Part shown: piece by piece, positions 9,392 to 17,347 of the stretch
Layout: each line of letters begins with the position of its first letter
How positions within the stretch are numbered: position 1 is the first letter of the stretch
From: Streptomyces globisporus
GTDB lineage: Bacteria > Actinomycetota > Actinomycetes > Streptomycetales > Streptomycetaceae
Reading direction: 5' to 3'
DNA: 64,000 nucleotides
NCBI RefSeq assembly: GCF_003501885.1
Contig: NZ_QWFA01000003.1
Location: 21,414-85,413 of the forward strand
Program-made: the position numbers and the translations under genes
Notes under the pieces: model-generated
What the model was told of the DNA's origin: nothing
What the model saw: only the letters and a program-made list of their open reading frames with translations
Database searches by the model: none

Positions 9392-10036
9392 TCAGCAGCC
9401 GTTCAGGGCCGACTGCAGGGCGCTCTTCTCGGCGGAGTCGACGCTCAGGTTGTACTGCTTCTTGACGTGGACCCAGGCGCGGACGTAGATGCACTTGTAC
9501 GAGGAGCGCGGCGGCATCCACTCGGCCGGGTCCTTGTCGCCCTTGGACTGGTTCACGTTGTCGGTGACCGCGATGAGCTGGGGGCGGGTCAGGTCGTTGG
9601 CGAACGACTGGCGCTGGGCGGTGGTCCAGCCGCTCGCGCCGGAGCGCCAGGCCTCGGCCAGCGGGACCATGTGGTCGATGTCCACGTCGGAGGCGGCACT
9701 CCAGGTGGCGCCGTCGTAGGGCGAGTACCAACTGCCGCTGACCGCGGCGCAGGAGGAGTCCTGCTGGACGTTCGTGCCGTCGCGCTTGAGGACGACCTCG
9801 CGGGTGTTGCAGGCTCCCGACTGGGTGATCCAGTGCGGGAACTTGTCACGGCTGTAGCCGCTGGACGAGCCCTCCGCGCCGACGGTGAACTGGCCGAGGT
9901 AGGTCCGCGCGGTCGCCGCGCTGACCGGGGTGGGCATGGCGGCCTGGGCGCTGGGGGCGGTGAACAGGGCGGACGTGGCGGCGAGTGCTGCGGTTGCGGC
10001 GACGACGGAGAGGCGACGCGCGTAGACACCGGACAT
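9392..10036 (-). CDS. Secreted HNH endonuclease (DUF1524-like)
   Basis: The 214-residue protein has a signal peptide: basic 'YARRLSVV', hydrophobic core, cleavage after 'APSAQA' near residue 32. The mature part carries the HNH-type catalytic segment 'DVDIDHMVPLAEAWRSG' and the downstream Asn/Lys part 'NQSKGDKDPAEW', as in the GmrSD C-terminal/DUF1524 nucleases. Four Cys may form disulphides. An extracellular nuclease for DNA scavenging is the usual interpretation. It is the only gene on its transcript. Confidence 0.85.
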   Translation of the reverse strand: MSGVYARRLSVVAATAALAATSALFTAPSAQAAMPTPVSAATARTYLGQFTVGAEGSSSGYSRDKFPHWITQSGACNTREVVLKRDGTNVQQDSSCAAVSGSWYSPYDGATWSAASDVDIDHMVPLAEAWRSGASGWTTAQRQSFANDLTRPQLIAVTDNVNQSKGDKDPAEWMPPRSSYKCIYVRAWVHVKKQYNLSVDSAEKSALQSALNGC

Positions 10037-10384
10037 GCGAACTCCCTTGATGTGGGGGGTGCGTGGGTGGGCGACGATCGGGCTTCAGGCGGATCCCGGC
10101 CATCGTGGCGACGCCAGGTTTCTGTGGGGTGGGCGTCAGGTAACAGAGTGGCGACATGTGCACGTCACATCAAGGGGTGTGCAAGGGGAGTGACGGATCG
10201 CGGGGGCGCGTCGGTCCGTCACGGAGGGGCTGTACGGGTGGTGTTGGGCGCCCTGCCGGAGGGGTGGGGGCGCTCGGGGTTCCGGTCGCGCCCCCACCGG
10301 ATGCGGACCGTGCGGCGCGCTCCGCCGGGCGGCCCGGGGTATCGGGGAGTTCGGTGAAACCGGGGACGGCTCCATCGTTGCCGC
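10037..10384. other. 348-bp intergenic region with two hairpins
   Basis: No coding frame is convincing here. Two inverted repeats stand out: GTGACGGA/TCCGTCAC at 10190-10222 (8-bp stem, 17-nt loop) and an 11-bp stem GGTGGGGGCGC/GCGCCCCCACC at 10263-10298 (14-nt loop). They lie between the divergent starts of the HNH nuclease and FetB genes, so they could be regulatory leaders rather than terminators. Confidence 0.4.
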
Positions 10385-11125
10385 GTGCTGCTTCCGGTCT
10401 CCGTCACCCTCGGCGTCGTCCTGGCCGTCCTGCTGGTCTTCGCGGCCGCCGTCGCCGCGTGGGCCTCCCTGGGCCGGTCACGCGAGATCCTCGTCGCCGG
10501 GGTGCGGGCGGTGGCCCGACTCGCCGCCTTCTCCCTGCTCATCGGCTGGGTCGTCAGCTCGGTGGCACCGCTTCTCGGGTTCGTGGCGCTGATGTTCGCC
10601 GTGGCCGTACGGACCGCCTCCCGCCGCCCGTCGCATCACCGGCGACCGCACCTGGCGCTGGGCGGCCGTGCCGATCGGAGCGGGTGTGCTGCCCGTCGTC
10701 GGGGCGCTGCTGCTCACGGGGCTCGTGCCGGTCCGGCGCTTGGCGCTCGTCCCGGTGGCGGGCATCCTCATCGGCGGGGCGCTCGCCGCGACCGTACTCG
10801 GCGGGCGGCGGGCCCTGGACGAACTCGCCGCCCGGCACGGGGAGGTGGAGGCGGACACGCCCTCGGGCTGATCGACCGGGACGCCCGGCTGGAGATCGTC
10901 CGGCCGGCGGCGCCGGACGCGTTGCTCCCCGGGCTCGATCAGGCCCGGACGGTCGGGCTCGTCACCCTGCCGGGGGCGTTGGTGGGCATGCTGCTGGGCG
11001 GCGCCTCACCCGTGGAGGCGGGCGCCGTGCAGCTGTTCGTCCTGGTGGCGCTGAGGGCGGTCCAGGTGGTGGCCGTCGCTACGGTCCTGGAGCTGGTCGC
11101 GCGCGGGCTGCTGTACCGCGACTGA
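10385..11125 (+). pseudogene. FetB/UPF0014-type ABC permease with two compensating frameshifts
   Basis: The ends of this frame read as a FetB-like permease: an N-terminal part with helices to 'FVALMFAVAVRTASRR', and a C-terminal part from 'LGLIDRDARLEIVRP' through 'GLVTLPGALVGMLLGG' (the family's signature) to the end. The middle (about 10628-10853) is Arg/Gly-rich nonsense in this frame. The +1-shifted frame over the same stretch gives proper permease sequence: 'DRTWRWAAVPIGAGVLPVVG' and 'LALVPVAGILIGGALAATVL'. One extra base near 10628 and one missing base near 10853 would explain it. It is either a dead gene or two sequencing errors. The ATPase partner is not adjacent. Confidence 0.75.
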
Positions 11126-11141
11126 GTCGCCGGTCGGGGGC

Positions 11142-11804
11142 TCAGGCCTCGTCGATGTGCAGGCGGATCGAGCCGTCCTCGGCCGCCTCCACCCGCACCT
11201 GCGTCAGGTCCGCCACATGGGCGTCCGGCGCCAGGGCCGCGGCGCGCGGGCCGACGCCCACGACGCGCATGCCCGCCGCCCGGCCCGCCGCGACACCCGC
11301 CTCGGAGTCCTCGAACACGATGCAGTCCGCCGCGTCGAAGCCCAGCTCCGCCGCGCCCTTGAGGAAGCCCTCGGGGTCCGGCTTGCTGGCGCCGACCTGC
11401 TCGGCGGTGACGCGGACGGCGGGCATCGGCAGCGCGGCCGCACCCATCCGGGCCGTCGCGAGCGCGCTGTCGGCGGAGGTCACCAGTGCGTGCGGCAGCT
11501 CGGCGATCGCGGCCATGAACGCGGGCGCCCCGCCGATCGGCACGACGCCCTCGACGTCGGCGGTCTCCTCGGCGAGCATCACCCGGTTGTCCGCGTAGTT
11601 CTCCTCCATCGGGCGGTCCGGGAGCAGGACGGCCATCGTGGCGTACCCCTGACGGCCGTGCACCACCTTGAGCGCGGCCTCGGGGTCCAGCCCGTGCTCG
11701 ATCGCCCAGCGCCGCCAGCAGCGCTCCACCACCGCGTCGGAGTTCACGAGGGTGCCGTCCATGTCGAGCAGGAGGGCGTGAGCGGTGAGGACGGTGGCCG
11801 GCAT
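11142..11804 (-). CDS. HAD-superfamily phosphatase (sugar-phosphatase-like)
   Basis: The 220-residue protein shows all four HAD motifs: 'LLLDMDGTLVNSD' (nucleophile Asp14, acid Asp16), 'ALVTSADS', the Lys of 'GASKPDPEGF' and 'IVFEDSEAGVAAG'. The helical cap follows motif I, as in beta-phosphoglucomutase-like and DOG-type sugar phosphatases. Start chosen at ATG 11804 (GGAG 6 nt upstream) rather than longer frames to 12035. Located in the cytoplasm. Substrate likely a sugar phosphate by family. Confidence 0.85.
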   Translation of the reverse strand: MPATVLTAHALLLDMDGTLVNSDAVVERCWRRWAIEHGLDPEAALKVVHGRQGYATMAVLLPDRPMEENYADNRVMLAEETADVEGVVPIGGAPAFMAAIAELPHALVTSADSALATARMGAAALPMPAVRVTAEQVGASKPDPEGFLKGAAELGFDAADCIVFEDSEAGVAAGRAAGMRVVGVGPRAAALAPDAHVADLTQVRVEAAEDGSIRLHIDEA

Positions 11805-11914
11805 CGGCTGCTCCAGAAACGCGGGGAGGTGTACGAACGGCCCGGGCGTGCGTGCCGCAGGGCGGTACCAGAGCAACCCCCGCCCGCCGGTCAGGGAGTG
11901 CGGGCGGGAGCTAC

Positions 11915-11935
11915 TTTGTTCCATCACGATACAAA
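11915..11935. promoter_or_regulatory. A+T-rich inverted repeat upstream of HAD gene
   Basis: TTTGT-N11-ACAAA stands out from the GC-rich surroundings about 110 bp upstream of the HAD start. It could be a promoter or operator element; the evidence is composition and symmetry only. Confidence 0.25.
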
Positions 11936-11994
11936 AACCGGAGCCGGAACGCCAATCACCTCGCTCGCCGCACGCCTGCTCCCGCCGCCGGGGC

Positions 11995-13074
11995 TCAGCG
12001 GTGTCCGCGTCCGGTCGTCTCCGCCTCCAGCGCACGCCGGGTGTTCGGCCCGTACACGCCCATCGGATCGCCCTGGATGTTCATGTACGACTGGTAGATC
12101 GCCACCCCGTTCTCCACCCGCTCGTTGTAGTTCTGGTCGGACGGCCCCGAGTAGAGCCACACCTCCCGGAGCCGGTTCTGCAGCACCCCGACCTCCGGGC
12201 CGCGGTCCCCCGGCCGCAGCGAGGGGGCGGCGAACCCCGCGGGCGGGGCGGCGGACGGCGAGGCCGTGGGCGCGCCGCCGTCCTCCGGGGTGGGCGACGC
12301 GCTCGCCGTCGGTGACGCGGACGCGCTGGCGGTCGGCGACGGCTCCCGGCTCTTCGTCGGCGATGCCGACGCGGACGGCGAGGCCGACGGCGTGGCCGAG
12401 CGGGACGGCGTACGGGACGGAGCTGCCGACGCGGAGGGGGACGGGGCCACCGACGCGGCCGGTTCGTCCTCCGTGTCCGGGACGCTCGTGGTCGCCTCCG
12501 GCAGCGCCTCGTCCCCGCTGCCGTCGCCGCCGAAGAGTCCACCGGCGAAGGCCGCCGTGCCGACCACCGCGGCCACGGCCGCCCCCACGGCGAGCGCGCC
12601 GAAGGGCCGCCTGCGGCGCGGCTGCACGGGGTCGGGGGCGAAGGCGGGGCTTGCGGAAGCAGTACGCCTGCGGCGGCGGTCTCCGCTGCCGGCGGGTGCG
12701 GCGTACGCGCCGGTCGCGGCGCCCGCGCCCGGGCCTGCACCCGTCCCCGTACCCGTACCGACGTCCGGGCCGTCGCCGCCCAGGAACAGCGGCATCGTGG
12801 TGGCCGCCGCCCCCGGAACGTCGGCCCGCGTGCCGGTCCGCGTGCCCTCAGACATACCGGAGGGCGCACCCGCCCGGTCGGTCAGCGTCACGTACGGCCG
12901 GATGCGCAGCGGGTCGAAGTCCTCGGCCGCGGCGATCTCCGCCGTACGGGCGGCACGCTGCTCGTCCTCCGTGAGCGGGGCCGCGCCCGCGCCGCACCGG
13001 CACGGCACCCGGTGCTCCGTGCCGGGCTCCCCGGCCGTCCGTCTACCGCACTCCGGGCATGCGTGTCCGGTCAT
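11995..13074 (-). CDS. Membrane-anchored protein with C-terminal peptidoglycan-binding domain
   Basis: The 359-residue protein starts with a cysteine pair cluster ('CPECGRRT' and 'VPCRCG', residues 5-35) like a small zinc ribbon. It has a single transmembrane helix near 'FGALAVGAAVAAVVGTAAF' (about 195-215), then a long Ser/Pro/Ala-Thr-rich linker, and ends in a PG_binding_1-type domain ('LRPGDRGPEVGVLQNRLREV' through 'VYGPNTRRALEAE'). Topology suggests a cytoplasmic ribbon and an extracytoplasmic domain reaching into the wall. ATG 13074 with AAGGGGAGGGG upstream. Confidence 0.8.
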   Translation of the reverse strand: MTGHACPECGRRTAGEPGTEHRVPCRCGAGAAPLTEDEQRAARTAEIAAAEDFDPLRIRPYVTLTDRAGAPSGMSEGTRTGTRADVPGAAATTMPLFLGGDGPDVGTGTGTGAGPGAGAATGAYAAPAGSGDRRRRRTASASPAFAPDPVQPRRRRPFGALAVGAAVAAVVGTAAFAGGLFGGDGSGDEALPEATTSVPDTEDEPAASVAPSPSASAAPSRTPSRSATPSASPSASASPTKSREPSPTASASASPTASASPTPEDGGAPTASPSAAPPAGFAAPSLRPGDRGPEVGVLQNRLREVWLYSGPSDQNYNERVENGVAIYQSYMNIQGDPMGVYGPNTRRALEAETTGRGHR

Positions 13075-13237
13075 CGTGGGTCCCCTCCCCTTGAACTGCC
13101 TGCGATTATGCAGCCCGCTCCGGGGAAGCCCAACGGCCCGCAGGGGGCTCCGCCCGCCTTCGGCAGGCCATAACGGGGCGAAACGTCCAGGATGGGGGTG
13201 TAGTGGATCAGCGGACGCAGCGGATCGAGGAGACGCC

Positions 13238-13276
13238 ATGGCCCAGCAGAGGAGACGCCCATGTCCCAGCAGCTGA
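13238..13276 (+). CDS. 12-residue leader peptide overlapping the exporter start
   Basis: An ATG at 13238, with its own GAGGAG binding site, encodes MAQQRRRPCPSS and ends at a TGA 13 bases inside the exporter gene. The segment GAGGAGACGCC-ATG-xCCCAGCAG occurs twice in tandem (around 13228 and 13250), each with an ATG, so the leader looks like a duplication of the exporter's own start. It may modulate translation of the exporter. A binding site and overlap are seen; function is inferred. Confidence 0.4.
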   Translation: MAQQRRRPCPSS

Positions 13277-15390
13277 GCCCGCAGCCCCCGGCCGCGGTCC
13301 CCGGTGAGGGACACTCCCACCGGAGCGTCCTGGTGGCGATCGGAGCGCTGCTCCTCGGCATGCTGCTCGCGGCACTCGACCAGACCATCGTCTCCACGGC
13401 GCTCCCGACGATCGTCAGCGAACTCGGCGGGCTCGACCATCTCTCCTGGGTGGTGACCGCCTATCTGCTGGCGGCCACCGCGGCGACCCCGCTGTGGGGC
13501 AAACTCGGCGACCAGTACGGCCGCAAGAAGCTCTTCCAGACCGCGATCGTGATCTTCCTGATCGGCTCAGCGCTCTGCGGAGTCGCCCAGAACATGCCCC
13601 AGCTGATCGGATTCCGGGCTCTCCAGGGACTCGGCGGCGGTGGGCTCATGGTGCTGTCCATGGCGATCGTCGGCGACCTCGTCACCCCGCGCGAACGCGG
13701 CAAGTACCAAGGGCTCTTCGGTGCCGTCTTCGGCGTGACGAGCGTCCTCGGACCGCTCCTCGGCGGCTTCTTCACCGAACACCTCAGCTGGCGCTGGGTC
13801 TTCTACATCAACCTGCCGATCGGCGTCGTCGCGCTGGGCGTCATCGCGGCCGTCCTGCACATCCCGGTCCGCCGCGAGAAGCACACCATCGACTACCTCG
13901 GCACCTTCCTCATCGCGGCCGTCGCGACCAGCCTGGTGCTCATCGCCTCCCTCGGCGGGACGACCTGGGCCTGGAGCTCCCCGCAGATCATCGCGCTCGC
14001 GGTGCTCGCCGTCGTCCTGCTCGTGGCCTTCATCGCCGCCGAACGGCGTGCCGTCGAGCCCGTGCTGCCGCTGAAGCTGTTCCGGATCCGCACCTTCACC
14101 CTCGTCGCCGTGATCAGCTTCGTCATCGGCTTCGCCATGTTCGGCGCGATGACCTACCTGCCGACGTTCCTCCAGGTGGTCCACGACATCACCCCGACGA
14201 TGTCCGGCGTGCACATGCTGCCGATGGTGTTCGGCCTGCTGATCACCTCGACCGCCTCCGGCCAGATCGTCAGCCGCACCGGCCGCTGGAAGGTCTTCCC
14301 GGTCCTCGGCACGGCCCTCACCACCGTCGGCCTCCTGCTGCTCCACCGCCTCGACGAGTCCAGCTCCACCTGGCTGATGAGCGCCTACTTCTTCGTCTTC
14401 GGCGCCGGTCTCGGCCTGGTGATGCAGGTCCTCGTCCTGGTCGCCCAGAACTCCGTCTCCTACCAGGACCTCGGGGTCGCCACCTCCGGCGCGACGTTCT
14501 TCCGGTCCATCGGCGCGGCGTTCGGCGTGGCCGTCTTCGGGACCATCTTCACCAACCGGCTGACCGGCCAGCTGACGGACGCCCTCGCCGGGCAGCCGCT
14601 GCCCCCGGGCATCGACGCGGGGAGCCTCTCCGCCGACCCCCGGGCCATCGGGCAGCTCCCCGCCGACCTGCGGCCCTCGGTCCTCGGCGCGTACTCGACC
14701 TCCATCACGGACGTCTTCCTGTACGCCGCCCCGGTCGTCCTCCTGGCCTTCGTCCTCGCCTGGTTCCTCCGCGAGGACAAGCTCCGGGGCTCGGTGACCG
14801 CCCCGGACACGAGCCAGACCCTCGCCTCCAACCCCGTCGAGCGCTCCTCGTACGACGAGTGCGCCCGCGCCCTGTCCGTGCTCGCCACCCGGGAGGGCCG
14901 CCGCGAGATCTACGAGAAGATCACCGCGCGGGCGGGGTACGACCTGCTGCCCGCGGCCGGCTGGCTGCTCCTGCGGATCAAGCGGCACGGCATGGTCGAA
15001 CCCGCCCGGCTCGCCGAGACGGCTCCCGTACCGCTGCACGTGATCACCGACGCTGCCCGCCAGATCGAGGAACGCGGACTGGCCCGCCGGGAGGGCCTGC
15101 AGATGATCCTCACCGACTCCGGGGCCGAGGCCGTCGTCCGGCTCTCGCAGGCCCGCGAGGACTCGCTCGCCGAACTCCTCGGCGACTGGTGGGGGCCCGA
15201 GCGCCCCACCGACCTGGTCAAACTCGTCCATGAACTGACCGCCGAGGTCAGCGGCTCGACCAGGGAACGGCCCCACTCACCGACGCCTCCCCGCGACCAC
15301 GAGGCCCACCTGCGCCGCGACGAGCGCGAGGCCCACGACCGGGCCCTCGACGACCGGGACGACCACGGCCACCCGCACCCGCCCGCCTGA
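13261..15390 (+). CDS. DHA2-family MFS exporter fused to a MarR-like winged-helix domain
   Basis: The 709-residue protein has a 14-helix DHA2 (EmrB/QacA-type) core at about residues 18-510: 'LAALDQTIVSTALPTIVSEL' (motif D1), 'LWGKLGDQYGRKKLF' (motif A) and 'LGGFFTEHLSWRWVFYINLP' (motif C region). Residues about 535-650 form a winged-helix domain, 'YDECARALSVLATREGRREIYE' in parts then 'GYDLLPAAGWLLLRIKRHG' and 'QIEERGLARREG', like MarR proteins. The tail is His/Asp/Glu-rich. A soluble domain on the exporter could sense substrate or, less likely, bind DNA. Drug or metabolite export is inferred from family. Confidence 0.85.
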   Translation: MSQQLSPQPPAAVPGEGHSHRSVLVAIGALLLGMLLAALDQTIVSTALPTIVSELGGLDHLSWVVTAYLLAATAATPLWGKLGDQYGRKKLFQTAIVIFLIGSALCGVAQNMPQLIGFRALQGLGGGGLMVLSMAIVGDLVTPRERGKYQGLFGAVFGVTSVLGPLLGGFFTEHLSWRWVFYINLPIGVVALGVIAAVLHIPVRREKHTIDYLGTFLIAAVATSLVLIASLGGTTWAWSSPQIIALAVLAVVLLVAFIAAERRAVEPVLPLKLFRIRTFTLVAVISFVIGFAMFGAMTYLPTFLQVVHDITPTMSGVHMLPMVFGLLITSTASGQIVSRTGRWKVFPVLGTALTTVGLLLLHRLDESSSTWLMSAYFFVFGAGLGLVMQVLVLVAQNSVSYQDLGVATSGATFFRSIGAAFGVAVFGTIFTNRLTGQLTDALAGQPLPPGIDAGSLSADPRAIGQLPADLRPSVLGAYSTSITDVFLYAAPVVLLAFVLAWFLREDKLRGSVTAPDTSQTLASNPVERSSYDECARALSVLATREGRREIYEKITARAGYDLLPAAGWLLLRIKRHGMVEPARLAETAPVPLHVITDAARQIEERGLARREGLQMILTDSGAEAVVRLSQAREDSLAELLGDWWGPERPTDLVKLVHELTAEVSGSTRERPHSPTPPRDHEAHLRRDEREAHDRALDDRDDHGHPHPPA

Positions 15391-15420
15391 GCCCGAACGG
15401 TTCACGCGCGCGGAGCCGGG

Positions 15421-15918
15421 TCACAGCTCCTTGGCGAACCAGTGCTCCGCGTACGGGTTGCGGCGGTGGAACGCCGGCACCTCCCGGTACCCGTGCTTCG
15501 TGTACAGACCGCGCGCCTCGACCAGATCGTTGCGGGTGTCCAGCCGCAGCAGCCGTACGCCGGACGCCCTCGCCTCCTTCTCCACCGCGGCCAGCAGCAG
15601 CCCGCCGCCGCCCGTGCCCCGGAACGCCGGGCGCACGTACACCCGCGTCAGCTCCGCCGTACCCGGCCCGGCCTCTTCCGTGAGCACCAGCCCGGCACAG
15701 CTCGCCGCCTCGCTGCCGTACCGGCCGACGACGAACTGACCGGTCGGCGGTACGAGCAGGTCGGCCCCGTCGTCGTCGAGCCCGTCGGCGATCTCCTCGG
15801 CGGTCGCGGGCCGGTTCCAGTAGCGGCTCGCGACCTCGTCGTAGTAGTCACGGCGCAACGCGCTCGCGTCGGGGGAGTCGAATCGTTCGGCGGCCACGGT
15901 CCAGGTCATGTCAGGCAT
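15421..15918 (-). CDS. GNAT-family N-acetyltransferase
   Basis: The 165-residue protein has a GNAT core: 'GLVLTEEAGPGTAELTRVYV', the acetyl-CoA loop 'RPAFRGTGGGGLLLAAVEKEA', 'LLRLDTRNDLVEARGLYTKH' and 'GYREVPAF'. The start is either 15918 (MPDMTW) or 15909 (MTW); the longer is used because neither has a strong binding site. It is divergent from the serpin gene 54 bp away and may share a promoter region with it. The acceptor is unknown. Confidence 0.8.
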   Translation of the reverse strand: MPDMTWTVAAERFDSPDASALRRDYYDEVASRYWNRPATAEEIADGLDDDGADLLVPPTGQFVVGRYGSEAASCAGLVLTEEAGPGTAELTRVYVRPAFRGTGGGGLLLAAVEKEARASGVRLLRLDTRNDLVEARGLYTKHGYREVPAFHRRNPYAEHWFAKEL

Positions 15919-15971
15919 TCTTGCTGCCGTACGGCCTGACGACGACGCAATTACCTGTGCAGGGGGCAGCA

Positions 15972-17150
15972 GTGACCGACGTGTCCGCGACATCGCAGAT
16001 ATCCACCACCCGGGCGATCCAGCATCTCGCCGAACGCTGGATACAGGACGGCATGGCCGCCGGCACAACAGCCGGATCAGCCGGCCAGGGCCGAGGGCGG
16101 TGGTGGCGCCGGGACCCTGCCGTGCCGGCCGCCGGCTTCGTCTGTTCGCCCGCCGGGCTGTGGCTCGCCCTGGCCGCCGTCGCCGCGGGCGCCCGCGGCG
16201 GGACCGCGGCCGAGCTGCGGGCCCTCCTAGGCACCGCCGACCGGGAGGCCGCCCCGGTCGCCACGGAGGTGGCCCGGGAGCTGGCGGCGACCGGGGCGCT
16301 GGGCGTGGCCACCCGGGTCTGGAGCCGGGTGCCCGTGCTGCGCGCGTACCGGGAGGCGCTGCCGGACGTCCGCTTCGACCCGATGGACCCGGCGGCCGTC
16401 GACGCCTGGGTGCGCGAGGCCACCGGCGGGCTGATCGAGCGGCTGCCGCTGGAGCTCACCGACGACACCCTGCTCGCCCTGGTCAACGTCCTGGCGCTGA
16501 AGGCCCGCTGGGAGAAGCCGTTCGAGGGGTGGCGCACCCGGGACCTGCCGTTCACCGACGCGGCGGGGACGGTCCGCCCGGTGCCGACCATGTCCAAGGA
16601 CGTGCCGATGGCCGACGCCTGGACGGCCGGCGGGGCCTACGTCGTCGAACTGCGCTGCGCGCGGGAGCCCGACGGCGCCCCCGGGGCCCGGGTCCGTCTC
16701 GTCCTGGGCGAGCCGGGGGCCGGCCCGGAACGTGTGCTGCCCGTGGCCTGGGCGCCCCGGACCGCGGGCACCCCGCTGGACGCCGACCGGGTGACCGTCG
16801 GGCTGCCGCGGCTCGCCCTGCGGACCCGGGTGGCCGTCACCGAGCAGCTGCCCGCCCTCGGCGTACGGCTCGCCACCTCCGACGACGCCGACTTCTCCGG
16901 CCTCTCGCCCGAACGCCTCCTCGTCTCCGACGTGATCCAGGAGGCCGTCCTGAAGATCGCCGAAGAGGGCGTGGAGGCCGCCGCCGTGACGGTGGTCGCC
17001 ATGGCGCCGGCGGGCGCCGCGCCCCGGCCGCAGCGGGTGCACCACATCGCCTTCGACCGGCCCTTCGGCATGGTCGTGCTGGCCGGAGCCGACGACGTAC
17101 CCCTGTTCACCGCCTGGCAGGCGGACGCCCCCGCCGGCCCGGACGCCTGA
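15972..17150 (+). CDS. Serpin-family protein
   Basis: The 392-residue protein shows the serpin core: 'CSPAGLWLALAAVAAGARGGT' (helix B), 'LVNVLALKARWEKPF', 'FTDAAGTVRPVPTMSKD' and the hinge 'KIAEEGVEAAAVTVVAM' followed by the C-terminal 'FDRPFGMVVL...DVPLFTA'. An Ala-rich hinge is typical of inhibitory serpins. No signal peptide is clear, so it may be intracellular. Start chosen at GTG 15972, with AGGGGG 5 nt upstream. Its protease target is unknown. Confidence 0.85.
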   Translation: MTDVSATSQISTTRAIQHLAERWIQDGMAAGTTAGSAGQGRGRWWRRDPAVPAAGFVCSPAGLWLALAAVAAGARGGTAAELRALLGTADREAAPVATEVARELAATGALGVATRVWSRVPVLRAYREALPDVRFDPMDPAAVDAWVREATGGLIERLPLELTDDTLLALVNVLALKARWEKPFEGWRTRDLPFTDAAGTVRPVPTMSKDVPMADAWTAGGAYVVELRCAREPDGAPGARVRLVLGEPGAGPERVLPVAWAPRTAGTPLDADRVTVGLPRLALRTRVAVTEQLPALGVRLATSDDADFSGLSPERLLVSDVIQEAVLKIAEEGVEAAAVTVVAMAPAGAAPRPQRVHHIAFDRPFGMVVLAGADDVPLFTAWQADAPAGPDA

Positions 17151-17347
17151 GGCCTCCCCGCGCCCGCCCGAGGCATTCCGGCGCCCCCGTCATCCCCACG
17201 GAGGAAATCTTCCGGACCAAAGCAGGATGACAGCCAGGCAAAGAGGGGGTTGATTGGGTCTACCTCGTAGGGCAATGCGAGGCTTCATCCTGCATGGCCC
17301 CCACTTCCAAGGGCGATGCACGGAACGGGTGGGAGGGTCGGCGCAGC

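Noticed and set aside
10155..10170. TGTG-N4-TCACA resembling a Crp site upstream of the HNH gene
   Set aside because: The half-site spacing is too short for a Crp box; treated as chance.
10668..10871. Separate 67-codon gene inside the FetB region
   Set aside because: Its sequence is the missing middle of FetB in the shifted frame, so it is part of the broken gene and not an independent one.
13567..15276. Long open frame on the minus strand opposite the DHA2 exporter
   Set aside because: Typical high-GC antisense shadow: Gly/Asp/Glu/Arg-rich, no domain, and fully covered by a gene with strong family motifs.
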